Source of the DNA: Hysterium pulicare CBS 123377
Taxonomy: Eukaryota; Ascomycota; Dothideomycetes; Hysteriales; Hysteriaceae
Direction of reading: 5' to 3'
Assembly (NCBI GenBank): GCA_000467715.1
Contig: AJFK01000141.1
Span: 1 to 27,772, forward strand
DNA length: 27,772 nucleotides
The number at the start of each line of letters is the position of its first letter. Positions within the stretch are counted from its first letter, which is position 1. Under the pieces are notes generated by a model, which was not told the origin of the DNA, searched no databases, and saw nothing but the letters and a program-made list of their open reading frames with translations. The position numbers and the translations under genes were made by a program. Positions 9,335 to 20,201 of the stretch are shown here, piece by piece.

Positions 9335-12300
9335 GTAGCATTTCGAGGAAACAATATCATATATCTCTTTTGTCCGGAAATTCAACATCGATCGAACTCT
9401 TGGCTTTTGACTTCGGGAAGCATTGCATGGCACCAGCGGCATTTGGCAAAAATTGACGAGAAGGCTTTCCATGTACCTCAGACCGACTCATAGCTCATTC
9501 ATTTCATTTGGTATACCCCAAAGCGTCAACCCCTTGCGCAGGAGTGGCAGGTGACTGAGCTAAGACAGTGATTTCCCATCACTGCCGCACGCAGAGAGCC
9601 TCCCCCATCAGATGCGACCCTGAATGGACCGCGGAGTCTCCATACCATAAGTTTGACCGAAACTGATGGACATTCTGATGATGAATACCCTTCTGGAAGG
9701 ATAACACAAGCAGTTTCAGAAGGAGATGAACGAAAATGAACAGGCTGCGCAGTAGTACCTTGGCTTACCTGGTGACCCCTTGGGTCTTGAGAATATCTTT
9801 GGCAATAAAATTAACGCAGTATCAGCTTCGATTCATCAGTCTCATAAGCTGCCACGGATAATCTTGCCCATAGGCCGGCGTAAATGGCCTCCATTGCCCC
9901 CGATCCTACCATTTTCAACTCAACCACGATGCCGGTACGCTCGATTGAACCTCACAGTTCTCATATTATTGTTTCACAAGACGTTGCTTCAAGCTTATAC
10001 TTATATTCAGCCTGGTGTTCACATTGTGGTCGGAGAAGAGTGCCTAATCGGGAAGGTACGGCGGTGCCGATGGTATTACATGACATCGACGGCTAAAGTT
10101 GACGATGTCAGCGACTTTCAATCTCATTCTGGACGTAATGATAGTTCAATTTGATCGTACGAACATCACCAAGTGTTTGTACGGGTCGTGGACGACATCA
10201 TTGGAACAACGGAGAATTTTCTCTATGACAACACATCTTGGGAGGCAGTGGACCTTATGTACTCGGTACAATTGAAGGTGGAAGGTCTTCGGCCTCGCCG
10301 AGAGTCATCAATTTCGATCGACAATGGATATGTTGCACTGCATAGAGCCTATTGTTTCCTAAACGCTTCCGCTGGCTAGGGAGGATATATTTTGGGTATT
10401 TCCCATCGTTGAAGACTACTGTCTAAGTTTATCTTTCTTCATCGCATACGCCCGATGAGTAATGTTTCCGATGTCTTTCCTAAAAATGCACTTGGTCTTC
10501 AAAGATAGAGTATTCCTAGCTCGAGAGACACACTTGTCCTTGCCCTTTCCGCAGTGCTATCAAAGTGCCTTTTATCTCAATTCTAAGTCGGCCATTCAGC
10601 CTCGGCCAGATAGGTGGTGTCGACAAGTACTCAAAAAACTCTGTCAATTCAAACCTTTGGTCGAATGTGCGCTAGGGCGGTCCAGGAAGCCTGTTAAGGC
10701 ACATCGTCCTTCTCAACGGCCAGTGTGGTTTTAATTCGTTAGGCTCCGTGTACGCTCTTCAAATTTTCTAAATGCTGTCAGTCATAAGCTTGAACCTTAG
10801 CTGATTAGACCTTTCATCGAAACGATACATTTTATCATTGGACAGAGCTCATCGGTGTCTCTCAATTCACTTCAAAGGAGCAACTGAATCAAACGCAAGG
10901 CATCCCTCATTCAAAGTGCTTTCCACCGATGAGTGGCAAAGCCAAGTCTCGGGCCCGAAGTTGCGTCGCACACCGATTCACATCTCTCGCTTTAGACCTC
11001 ATGAGCGTCCGTTCATCGGGAACAACACTCTGTCCTCGAGGAACTAAGTTCCAAGCTTCGCAACTACCAAAAGCATCAACCATTGCGCCCTTCAATGAGA
11101 AGCAATCCTTCATCGTAGAGCTAAAGTCATGGGGATCCTCCCGAAGGTCTGGATAGGCATGTCGACTGCATGAAGGCACTGATCAACATTGATTCCTCCA
11201 GATGATCTGACGTATACTGGCTCTTCACTCACTGACCATTCCCCTAAATCCCATCGGCGCGCATCCGTCCTGCAAACCAGTGGCAACTCCAACATCAGGC
11301 CCACAATCTTGTCGCCCATTGGCATTTTTAGAAGTTAGCTTGACTAGGTCTAACGAAAGCCTCGATGAATGGGCCTACGAATCCTATGATGGCGAAGCCG
11401 GCTCTCCCGCCGCCTTGGAATTTGGAATATGGAGAAGCTGCAAGACCCCCTCTTCTCATCTACGAACCCGTTTCTGAGGTAGCCCATTCCTGAGGCCTTT
11501 TTTCTCAACGTACCTGCACACATCTGCAAAGACTAGGATGGCCCCATGACGGATTCATGCTTCAGCTACATGGGCCTTGCACGCCTCTTCTACTCATCCA
11601 CCGCGTCTTATTACGTATACCTTGTACGAATACTGCGGGCTGCCCTCCTGCAGTCCTTTTTAGGACAACGAAGACTGGAGTAGAAACATCCAAATCAGGC
11701 CTAGTGGCTCGGGTTTGCAGGTTTAGTTCTTTGTCGGCCGGGATGCGAAAAGCGGCGAAAGGAGTATTTTTGGCCCCTCTGGATATGGGACCCTGTATCA
11801 AAATGACCTCTTCGAAACTGTTGTGAAACGTTGAACGAGTTCTTGGTAACTTGCTCATCTCAGCATCTGTCCTCTCTCGCTCTCTTGGTGCTTTGATTGG
11901 GTGAATGTATATGTATAGGAAAGGTAAATGCCGACGATTTAAAGCCCGGACTCCGTAGCGACTGGACTATACCTCCTTAGTACTTAGCACATACTAGCGT
12001 GGCTAATCATGATTCGCTCGTCTCGCCCGATGGATTGGGGTTAGTGTTGAAACATGTCAACACCACTCCAGCCTCCGCTGACGGTCACACACTGACAGGG
12101 TGCTTGTATCAACTTCACAGGGTCTCTGCTATATTGGTCACACTTCCATCTTTTGCTCTCCCTTCAGCCAGCCTCTCACTATCTGCTGTATTACCACGCC
12201 CCACCGCAGGAACTTGCTCTGGATCTCTGAGATGTGTCGAGATGCAAGGCGGTGTTGGAACGCCATTTTGTGCTTGGCTGACTTAACCTGCCTAAGCTGA

Positions 12301-12534
12301 AAGCCATTTATCCCGGAAAATCTTATGTACTCTGCTTACTTTTCCAAGTCTTGCCAAAGCGTACGTTCTGGGTTGCTTTCAATCAACGACCATAAAGCGA
12401 GACTTATTACGAGTCTAAATAATGATGTTTGTATCTCCCCGCTAGAAACATCTCGACGTAGCCCCAGAGTCTCACTCGATACTATTTCTATACCTACTTG
12501 ACCGCCTAATTTGGACTGTGCGTACACTTGGCTT
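9335..12534. other. Long intergenic region with possible gene fragments
   Basis: No intact gene was recognised in 3.2 kb. Two places look slightly coding. The first is 9884-10379 (+): a short ATG-initiated frame, then an open frame from 10155 to the stop at 10379 containing VVDDIIGTTENFLYD. The second is a string of minus-strand frames between 11858 and 10907, including an ATG-started 98-codon frame at 11858-11562. None carries a domain I can name, and no convincing exon chain could be built. They may be remnants of decayed genes. Confidence 0.25.
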
Positions 12535-12581
12535 CAGCTGACGGCGCCCGCCCAGCTGATGACTTTCACACTTCCAGCTGA
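12535..12581. repeat. Three CAGCTGA direct repeats upstream of the Vps62-domain gene
   Basis: The heptamer CAGCTGA occurs at 12535-12541, 12553-12559 and 12575-12581, spaced 18 and 22 bp apart. The core CAGCTG is palindromic and is an E-box (CANNTG). The cluster sits 51-97 bp upstream of the TATA-like box and could be a multi-site operator for a bHLH or similar factor. Confidence 0.5.
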
Positions 12582-12631
12582 TGTTTTCGTTAAGCCGGAG
12601 TGCTCATATAGATGTGATGGCTAAAAACGCA

Positions 12632-12638
12632 TATAAAA
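12632..12638 (+). promoter_or_regulatory. TATA box of the Vps62-domain gene
   Basis: A perfect TATAAAA lies 73 bp upstream of the chosen start codon at 12711, with pyrimidine-rich sequence (TTTTCTCCTTTTC) following near 12673-12685 where transcription would begin. Position and match are good for a fungal core promoter. Confidence 0.55.
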
Positions 12639-12710
12639 CGCTCACCGTTAGGACTGTTCCCTACGTAGTCTGATTTTCTCCTTTTCTGTAATCTTTTGTT
12701 TGTTCTACCC

Positions 12711-14381
12711 ATGGCTGAAATCGACAAGGATACTACTAAGGCGTCACCTGCTCCTCCTGGTGTACCGCAGTATGTGGTTGATTATGGTAAGAAACCGACA
12801 AAAAGTGTTCTCAGTAAAACTCCAACACCCATCTTCATCCTTGAATCTTTCATGAATGCCGCAGCTGGCCTTTCAGATCTCTCGAGACTCTTTCCACTTC
12901 ACCAAAGTTCGATATGTATACGACTCATTCTATATTTTCCGTTCACCTTCTCTTCCCATATTTAATTAGAAGTAAAATCTCAACTAATTCAATTTAACAA
13001 CAATTTCTAATATTTCTCTTCTTTTTTCTATATTTTTCTGTAAGGTCCGATTTTAATGCCGATTTCCAGCACCCCTAGTCCACCTCTACTCAAAAGAGCT
13101 CTACAAACCCTCCGACATATCCGCTCAACTCGCAAACACGCGCCCACAGGTCAAATTTCAAGACGTTGCTGTAGCATCTTCCCCACTCACCCTGGATAAC
13201 CTCAACCAACTCAACAACATTGGCACAAATGGCGGGAAAGACGTCTATCTCACAAGCAAAGTCGACATCACAACAAAACCCGCGTGGCTCAATGGCGTGG
13301 CTCCGGATGAGAACGGAAAGACCAACGGAGCAGTAAGCTGTTGTGTTATAGTGACGGATCATGGGAATGGCGATGTAGATGCTTTTTACATGTATTTCTT
13401 CGCTTATAATTGGGGTGGGGTTGTGTTGCAGAAACAGCTTGGTAAGTTATTCTTCGCTCTACACTACACACTTACCAATAACACCCGGTGCAGGTGACCA
13501 TGTTGGCGACTGGTATGTTTGTATCTTTGTCTACAAGATCCACTCGAAAGATAAGACTCACTTGTAACACAGGGAACACAACATGGTCCGCTTTAAAAAT
13601 GGGCTTCCACAATACCTGTGGTATTCTCAGCACTCTAATGGCGAAGCATACCACTATCGCGTCCTCAAAAAAGATAAGTCCGGAAAACGGGTGAGCACCT
13701 ACTTCCCTAAGCCCCCATTCCCTACCCCTCTTCCAAAAAGGATATTCCTTCAACTCCCTACCCTAACCCCACACCTCCCAGCCCCTCTCCTTCTCCGCAA
13801 ACGGCACCCACGCTCAATACGCCACCCCCGGAACCCACGACCACACAATCCCCAACCTCAACCTCTCCTTCCCCTTCATCCTCGTCGACCAAACCGACAC
13901 CGGTCCCATCTGGGATCCGCTCCTCTCCGCCTACTACTACTCCTATTCCCCGACGGACCAGAAATTCACCGCTTACGCCCCTGACACCACGCCTGTGAAC
14001 TGGCTTTATTATAAGGGCAGGTGGGGAGATGATCAATTGCCGGATAAGGACAAGAGACAGTTTTTGTTGCTGGGGAATAGGAAGTTTGCGAAGTTTGTGG
14101 GGGGCCCTACTGGGCCGGGGGATAAGCAGTGTAAGTGAAATACCATGTCCCAGGTCTTTGTATTATCCGCTATGTATGGTACCTATCGAAATGCTACCTT
14201 ATCAAGTGGCATTGTCGAGATGGAACTGTCACGGGCGGAACTACTATGCGGGGGCTCTGGTATTATGAAAACCCTGTTCTTTGAAGCGCGTGCTGATTTT
14301 AGTACTATCGTAGTGAATAGGAAGAAGGTCTGTCCTGAGAATGGGGAGGCTTGTATTTTGAGGGATGTTTTGGGACCTTGA
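12711..14381 (+). CDS. Vps62-domain protein (vacuolar protein sorting-associated 62-like), six exons
   Basis: Six exons: 12711-12786, 13070-13441, 13494-13512, 13573-13690, 13782-14130 and 14314-14381. They total 1002 nt, 333 aa, with all introns GT-AG. Exon 3 is only 19 nt and supplies most of GDHVGDWE. Conserved family blocks appear in order: YAPLVHLYSKELYKPSDI, PAWLNGV, FYMYFFAYNWGG, GDHVGDWEHNMVRF, SANGTHAQYATPGTHDH, YYYSY, LYYKGRWGD, GPTGPGDK and a C-terminal KKVCPENGEAC. No signal peptide or membrane helix is visible, unlike longer yeast Vps62 forms. The family is linked to vacuolar protein sorting in yeast, but the biochemical role is unknown. Intron 1 (283 nt) and intron 5 (183 nt) are long for this locus. 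TATA box and CAGCTGA repeats lie upstream; a G-rich tract follows the stop. Confidence 0.87.
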
Positions 14382-14427
14382 GGGGATGGCAGGGGGTGGG
14401 AGGGGATGGGTTGGGTTGGGCTGGGCT
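14382..14427 (+). repeat. G-run tract just after the Vps62-domain stop codon
   Basis: Directly after the stop there are about eight runs of three to five G residues separated by one to five bases, ending in GGGTTGGGTTGGGCTGGG. This fits the pattern of a G-quadruplex-forming sequence and would be present in the 3' UTR of the sense mRNA. Confidence 0.55.
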
Positions 14428-15567
14428 TGTTATGTTTGAGACGGTAGCTTGTTAATCCATTAGCCTCTTAATTCAATTTACATCTCACACCTATCAAGTT
14501 GGCGCATGCTCTCAGTATCATGAAGTTTGACTACTCAAATCAATACCTACCGCAGTGATTAGCATACCTATTCTAGATCGCCCTTACTCAGCCTAAGGTT
14601 CATCGCAATCAGTAGCACAATTAAACAGAAATGGACTACTTTAAAGATATTTCCATTTCTCAGGCCAGCCTCGACACCGTCAATGTGATAGGTTTCTGTC
14701 GTCGTGGGCTCTTAACATATTTCCTCGTCAAAAGTATACCCAACTAACATAGTCCACTCATAGCGTCCCTGCCCGATAACCCCTTGAATCAGTATGGCTC
14801 TTACTTGAGGAAATTCTAGATGTCTTAGGCCCTTGGAGATGCAATTACTAGGTTGGTCGAAAGCCACGGTAGAGCCTGCTAGGGGCGCGTGGGAGAAAGG
14901 CAGCAGGCTCGGAGAACAGGAGGGAGATTGCGAAATGTTGAGGCCTGTGTATGGTATTGTTAGCTGGCCAAGTCTCTGTGTACCCATTTCGCTGACACTA
15001 TTTGCTGGATATCTCCTTTAGTAGAGGTGAAATTTACATTTTTAATATGTAACTAGAAGATAGACTGGTAGAAAATAGTCAGAGTTATGTTATAGGAAAT
15101 AAGGAGGAAGAAGTAATAAGTCTATTATTTAGAGTTGTAATAAAGATACTAGAAAGAAATAAAAATGTAAGGAAAGGAGATGGAAAGAGAAACTGTAGCT
15201 TTGCTTCGTGTGCCTAGCTGACTATTGCTCTATATCCTTACTCCACTATCATAGATTTCTAGGACGCTTGTTTAGTATAGTAAGGAAAAATGATTATATT
15301 AGAAGGCTAATGAGTAGATTACTGTAAAGAGTTTGGAGTAACCTTCTCCTTGTGTTCAATACTGGTAATAAGGGTGTGTGCCTACTACGGTGGAAAAGGT
15401 ATATGGCGGCGGCAATGCTTGTCTATGTTGAGGAAGAGATTGAGAAGAGAAAGACTGTGAGAATTCAGTGGTTGTAATCTACAACATGTGCTTTTGAATT
15501 AATGGTCTTACCACTACGAAAAGCCAACCTCATACCCGCTCAAGATACTGCGGCCATTTCTTCTCCT
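14428..15567. other. Intergenic region with an AT-rich, purine-skewed block
   Basis: No gene was recognised between the Vps62-domain gene and the converging membrane-protein gene. From about 15010 to 15330 the plus strand becomes rich in A and G (many AGAAAG, TAATAAG and GGAAAG runs) and poor in C, unlike its flanks. It may be the remnant of an old inserted element or simply low-complexity UTR. Confidence 0.35.
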
Positions 15568-17861
15568 CTACAAACTCCATCTCTTTCTTCTCCCACCCTT
15601 AACTGAAAACGCCATCCCTCCCTGCTCCGTCCCACTCACATCAACTCTCACCCCGCCACCAGCCCCTTCGTTCTCCCCAAAAAGCCCCATCTCCCCATCA
15701 ACCCATCTCTCCGAGTTCTCTCTCTCGAAAAGACTCGCCATAATCCCCGCGACTCCCAACCTGATCTTAGCCTGCTGCACGTCTTTCGACATGGAAATAA
15801 CAGCAAGAACAGCGAGGCCAATCCCCAGAAGGGCGAAAAGCAAATTCGCCACAACGAGCGTCCAAAGCGCTGCTTTCGACACCTTGGCAACGAGGATCTC
15901 GACACGCTGTTGGGCGCGCACAGCTGGGCGGGGACTGGATTGGCTGCCGATGTGGGAGAGGGCCACTTTGCTGAATCCAAGGGCGTAGTTCGATATCATG
16001 CCTTCTCGGGAGTTTAGAATATCGTTGGTGTCGTCGAGGATGGTGCTGTAGTATATTTCGGGGCGCATGTTGCGGGTCATCGGCCCCATGGGCATGCTGG
16101 ATATGCCTGTTGTGGTACTGTTGCTTTGATGTTTTCGGTGGATGGTTTGGACATCGGAGGAGATGACAGAGTATGTGACGTCCCATACTGAGGGTGTTCG
16201 TTAGTAGTGCATTATGAGAGTTTTCATTGTATTCCTCGAACGAATGTAAATGCAGATGGAGGATGTGCCGGAAACCCGAAACTGAAATAGGAACATACCA
16301 GTCGTATTGCACGACAACATTAGGTACCGCGTAAAGTCCCCTGATGACCATATAGTAGGATCGCTACTCCCAGTATAAAGGATGTTTTGCTTATCAGTGA
16401 TAGCAATCGCACTAACCCAATGCCATGGATTGCTGAACACTTCATCCTTGTCCGTGAGGTTCCGTCCCGGTCCATCCTCGTTAAACACATATCCAATTTG
16501 GGAACTTGCGTACTGCATTTGTGAACTTAGATCTCCTTCTGAATCGTCAACCCCGATAAAAGGCGATTCGTCGATCACGAGACGATGGAAGTCTATGAAA
16601 TGTACCAGTGCACCGCTGTCGAAGCTAATATTCCCGGATAGTTCGATCCCCGCCGACGTTTTACTGCAGTTGAAGCCCACAATGACCGTTGGTGATACTG
16701 TGACATTGTTGAGGGGAGGGGAGACGTTGCATGCTTTAAAAGGAATTGGAGAACATTGAGTAGAGACAGCAAAGCTGTCTGCTGTCCAGTCGATAATGTC
16801 GGAAACATTAGCGGGGCCGAGAATAGCGTAGGTAGTGTTATGCGTGTCTGTGAAATACAAGATTCTATCCTCTAAGGAGCGCCCTGAGAAGACTGAATGG
16901 GTGGAACTCTTGTTTGCGACCTCGAAGTCGATGCCGCTTTCACGGAGAAGGGAGCAACTGATGCCGCAACCCCAGAAATTGTTGTTACATGCTGTACCAA
17001 AATAGTTCTTACTCAGACACCATGGTGCGAGGCCTCTGCTATAATGATGCTCTAGACCCGATGCAGACGACATTTGCACCAACTCAATTGTCTCTGTCGA
17101 GATATGGATCCAGGTGTCAGCCGCTTGGATGAATATGCTGTGGACCGTCAACATGAAACTAGTGATGAGAATTTCGGCTTTTACCTCGAGGCGACCGCAA
17201 TCACGAATACAATTAGCGTAAGCAGAACCACAGGTGCTATGTGCTGTTTCACCTTCCGCTGCTCTAGAAAATTTGAAGTAGTCCATACGTGTTTAGCTGT
17301 GTAAACGCTAAATTCCCAAAAAGCTGAGAATTCTGCATTAAAGAGTTTGATGAGAAGATTCATCTGATATGGTGTCGGTAGATTTGGCTTAGAAGTCCCG
17401 CAAACTTTCGAATTTTCAATGATGCTCCGCGCGGCGACATAGGAGAACAGCGCCATCAACATGCAGACCAGTGAAAGACTGATAGTGGATGACCAGGACG
17501 CGATAAACACAAGCCGAGGGGCAGGAAAGTTGACATAGTAGACGTTACCCTCTGTCACGTTCATCGCCGGACATAGATCGGGATATGGGCATGCTGGCTG
17601 TTGCATCCTATTGGCAAACACGAGCCCTATCATGGTTGCCGAGAAGGCGATCATCGGAAGAGAAGTGAGACCACAAGCTAATATTATAATGAGATACGGA
17701 GACTTCCAGAGCTTGAGTGCGTCCCAACTTTCGGCTGAGCGTGTGGGTGTTGGTGGTCGTTCCATCTTAGAGGGTTCTGGCGTTCTGGATTCCTCGTCTA
17801 GGACCATAGCATCGCTTTCTTGGGCATTGCTCCTGGATGGGGCCCCAGGGTGAGGATTCAT
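15568..17861 (-). CDS. Four-helix membrane glycoprotein of unknown function
   Basis: Three exons on the minus strand, 17861-17185, 17137-16299 and 16187-15568, with 47 and 111 nt GT-AG introns (the latter with a textbook CTACTAAC branch site), give 711 aa. I do not recognise the family. Layout: a Pro/Ser-rich cytosolic-looking N-terminus; helix 1 at about 55-83; a short Cys-containing loop (PACPYPDLCPAMNVT); helix 2 at about 116-144; helix 3 at about 208-230 spanning the first splice; a loop of about 380 residues with many Asn-X-Ser/Thr sites and cysteines; helix 4 at about 611-638; then a short tail. It is probably a plasma-membrane or secretory-pathway protein with a large lumenal/extracellular domain. 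The frame is open further upstream (to about 17957) but lacks an ATG, so an extra 5' exon is possible. Confidence 0.7.
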
Positions 17862-19424
17862 TTCCTTCAGACCAGAAGGCAAGACAGGATGTATTCGATC
17901 TTCGGGATTGCTTGCAAATCGACGTGAATCTCCAGCGGTCCCAGCCGTGGTATGCTGATGGCTAGTTTAGTCGTCTCAACAAACGAGTTGGAAACGAGAC
18001 ACGGAGATAGTAAAAAATCTTTAGCCGTTCGAATAAGGCACTGCAGAGAGTAGACTGCTTTACATGGACAAAGAACGACGAAGACGAAGTGATGCGCAGG
18101 AAATCACAGAACATTACTGCTTTGGAAGTAAGTCCATACATAGAGACCGCGAATTTGTGTCCCATGAAGTGAATGCTATGAATAGTCTAAGTGGGATGTG
18201 GAACTATTGTGCGACAAGCACGATATTTCTTTTTTGGGACCCAAAAACATTGGGTTTCAGCGGCTTGGTTCTGAGGCTGTATCCGTAGTTAGTGATTACT
18301 TTGGAACATGTCCCATCTTTGGGCATGTATGCCAATAGATGGTGATACAGGATGAAAGTCTGCCTTACCGATCAGCAACGGTTCTATCAGGCTTCTGGAT
18401 CAGTACGAATGTTGAAAACTGCATTCCAAGACAGCGATGTGTTACCTTGTTCTTTTAAAAATAGACAACCTGGCGGAGCTCTTTTCGAAAAGTTGCATTA
18501 TCGCTGCAATGAAAACCGGGTTGGGCATATGAGCGTTTCAGTCGGCTCCTCTGAACCTCACACTGTGAATCCAGATAATATAATAATACTTTCCCCAAGA
18601 AGTCTCAACAGAGGCACATTGAATCGAGGGGCTTCGTAAAGCCCAAATACTTAATTACTGCATGACTACCGTCGTATAATTCTTGCAGCAGACAGTCATC
18701 ATCATGGATGTAGCCGCCCATACTTGGCGGAACTCTGCACCAGCCTCCAAGAACCCACCTCCTCGCAGCTAGACCTCGTCCATAGAAGACAATCAGACTT
18801 CGCATAATGTCGTAAACAAAGTTGATTGAAGCGCACCTACTCCGGTGATGCTATTAAGTATGATCGTGATTTGATGTAGCTAGGAAAAGAGGATAATTTG
18901 AACTTGTCTTGGCACCATCATCGAGCCTAGCTTATTGCAGTAATGGCGGCCCATGTGGAGAAAGTAGATACGAATACATGCACACTGCCTAGTTGGTCAA
19001 ATATTCTTTCAATCTCGAGGCTTTTCTTGAATCCAAGCATAACATCCTCTCTCTTTCCGACCCTCGAATTCCCCGTCTCGATAATAACGCATGACGAACG
19101 ATCATCAAAGCGATACCAGCAAGATTGAGACAGCAACGAATATCAGAAGATTGTTCAAGCCTGATATTGTTTTATAATATTTAGTTGCCAAAGGGAAGAA
19201 TGCTCCAACCTAGGTAAGTGACCCGCCTACTTGCAAGCGACTCTTATGGCATCAATTTCATATATAGAGGAAGTTAGAAAACCCACGTTTCTCCAGGACT
19301 CCGTCAAGATAAACTAATATTAAAGAGAAAAGAGGAGCCCTTCCCCAAATCCTAGGCTGTGTCACCCTAGCTATCAATACTTGAAATCACCCCCACTCCT
19401 ATTCCACTTTCATTTTGACCTTCT
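17862..19424. other. Intergenic region without a recognised gene
   Basis: Only short scattered ORFs are present, among them a 95-codon ATG-started plus-strand frame at 18352-18639 and a 66-codon minus frame at 18805-18605. Neither resembles a family I know. The left end must contain the promoter, and perhaps a first exon, of the membrane-protein gene. The right end is the 3' flank of ISU1. Confidence 0.35.
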
Positions 19425-20201
19425 CTACGCGCTCACAGTCTCTACTTCCACCTTTGGGAGTGGCGCATTTGTGCCACCCAGATCTGTCTGTCGAGCGTTG
19501 GGGTTCTTTGTGTAGTAGTTCGAAATGGCGGACTTGATAGCGTCTTCGGCAAGCATGGAGCAGTGCACTGCATGAGAACCCATCGTTAGCCATCAGTTCA
19601 AAAACTCTTCTCCTTCCCTTATCGTAGTATCGAACGGATTACTCACGTTTGACAGGTGGCAAGCAAAGCTCCTTCGCGATCTCCGTGTTCCTGATCTTTG
19701 ACGCATCCTCGAGCGTCATACCACGTACCAACTCCGTCAAATAGCTACTGCTCGCAATTGCGCTACCGCAACCGAAAGTCTTGAACTTCACATCGCTGAT
19801 GGTGTTGCTGGACGGGTCGACTCGAATCTGAAGCTTCATGACGTCGCCGCATGCCGGGGCTCCGACGAGTCCAGTGCCGACGTCGGTATCATTCTTTGAC
19901 ATTGAGCCTACGTTTCGAGGCTTGTTGTAGTGGTCGAGCAGTAAAAGTGAAGTTAGCTTGGCGTTCGGACAAAGTATGCGGACATGGCGGAGATCGCAGA
20001 TGTTCATGCAAAATCCATCACGACTCGATCAATAGAAGGCAATGAAAGAAGAGACGACTTATCTTTCTCGTGATAGTTCCTCCGCGCACCATTAACAGCT
20101 GGTGCTGCTGCACGGATTGGAGAAGCGATATTCGGCCGAGCACCCGCGGATAGAAGTCTGCTCGCTTGAGCGGGGGCGACTGTTGCGACTCTCCTGAACA
20201 T
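19425..20201 (-). CDS. ISU1: Mitochondrial iron-sulfur cluster assembly scaffold (IscU/Isu1)
   Basis: Three exons on the minus strand, 20201-20063, 19940-19647 and 19567-19425, encode 191 aa. Isu1 is the mitochondrial matrix scaffold on which Nfs1, frataxin and ferredoxin build the [2Fe-2S] cluster, later released by the Ssq1/Jac1 chaperones. Visible evidence: an Arg/Ala/Ser-rich presequence (FRRVATVAPAQASRLL) ending near RRNYHEK; three cluster-ligand cysteines in GAPACGDV, GCGSAIASS and LHCSMLAEDA; and the LPPVK chaperone-recognition motif just before the last Cys. Start choice: ATG at 20201 opens the presequence. Intron 2 (79 nt) is GT-AG. Intron 1 (122 nt) starts ATAAGT and ends TTTTAC, so it appears to be an AT-AC intron. 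This splice gives the expected HEKVLDHYNKPRNVGS. It belongs to a minus-strand housekeeping block. Confidence 0.95.
19941..20062 (-). other. Non-canonical AT-AC intron in ISU1
   Basis: On the minus strand the intron reads ATAAGT at its 5' end (20062-20057) and TTTTAC at its 3' end (to 19941), with a CTAAC branch site at 19956-19952, about 12 nt before the 3' end. The 5' site matches the U2-type consensus GTAAGT except for the first base, and the branch site is the usual fungal one. It therefore looks like a U2-type AT-AC intron rather than a U12-type one. Confidence 0.75.

Noticed and set aside
14145-14313. Open frame running into the last Vps62-domain exon as extra coding sequence
   Set aside because: The GT-AG splice 14130|14314 joins GPTGPGDKQ directly to LNRKKVCP as in the family; the open stretch is treated as intron 5.
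18352-18639. 95-codon ATG-started plus-strand ORF
   Set aside because: No family resemblance, no supporting splice context, and mixed low-complexity ending; mentioned only as part of the spacer.
19639-20007. Reading ISU1 exon 2 as starting at the in-frame ATG at 20007
   Set aside because: It would give a protein without a mitochondrial presequence and with a non-conserved leader before LDHYNKPRN; the spliced model restores the conserved N-terminus.
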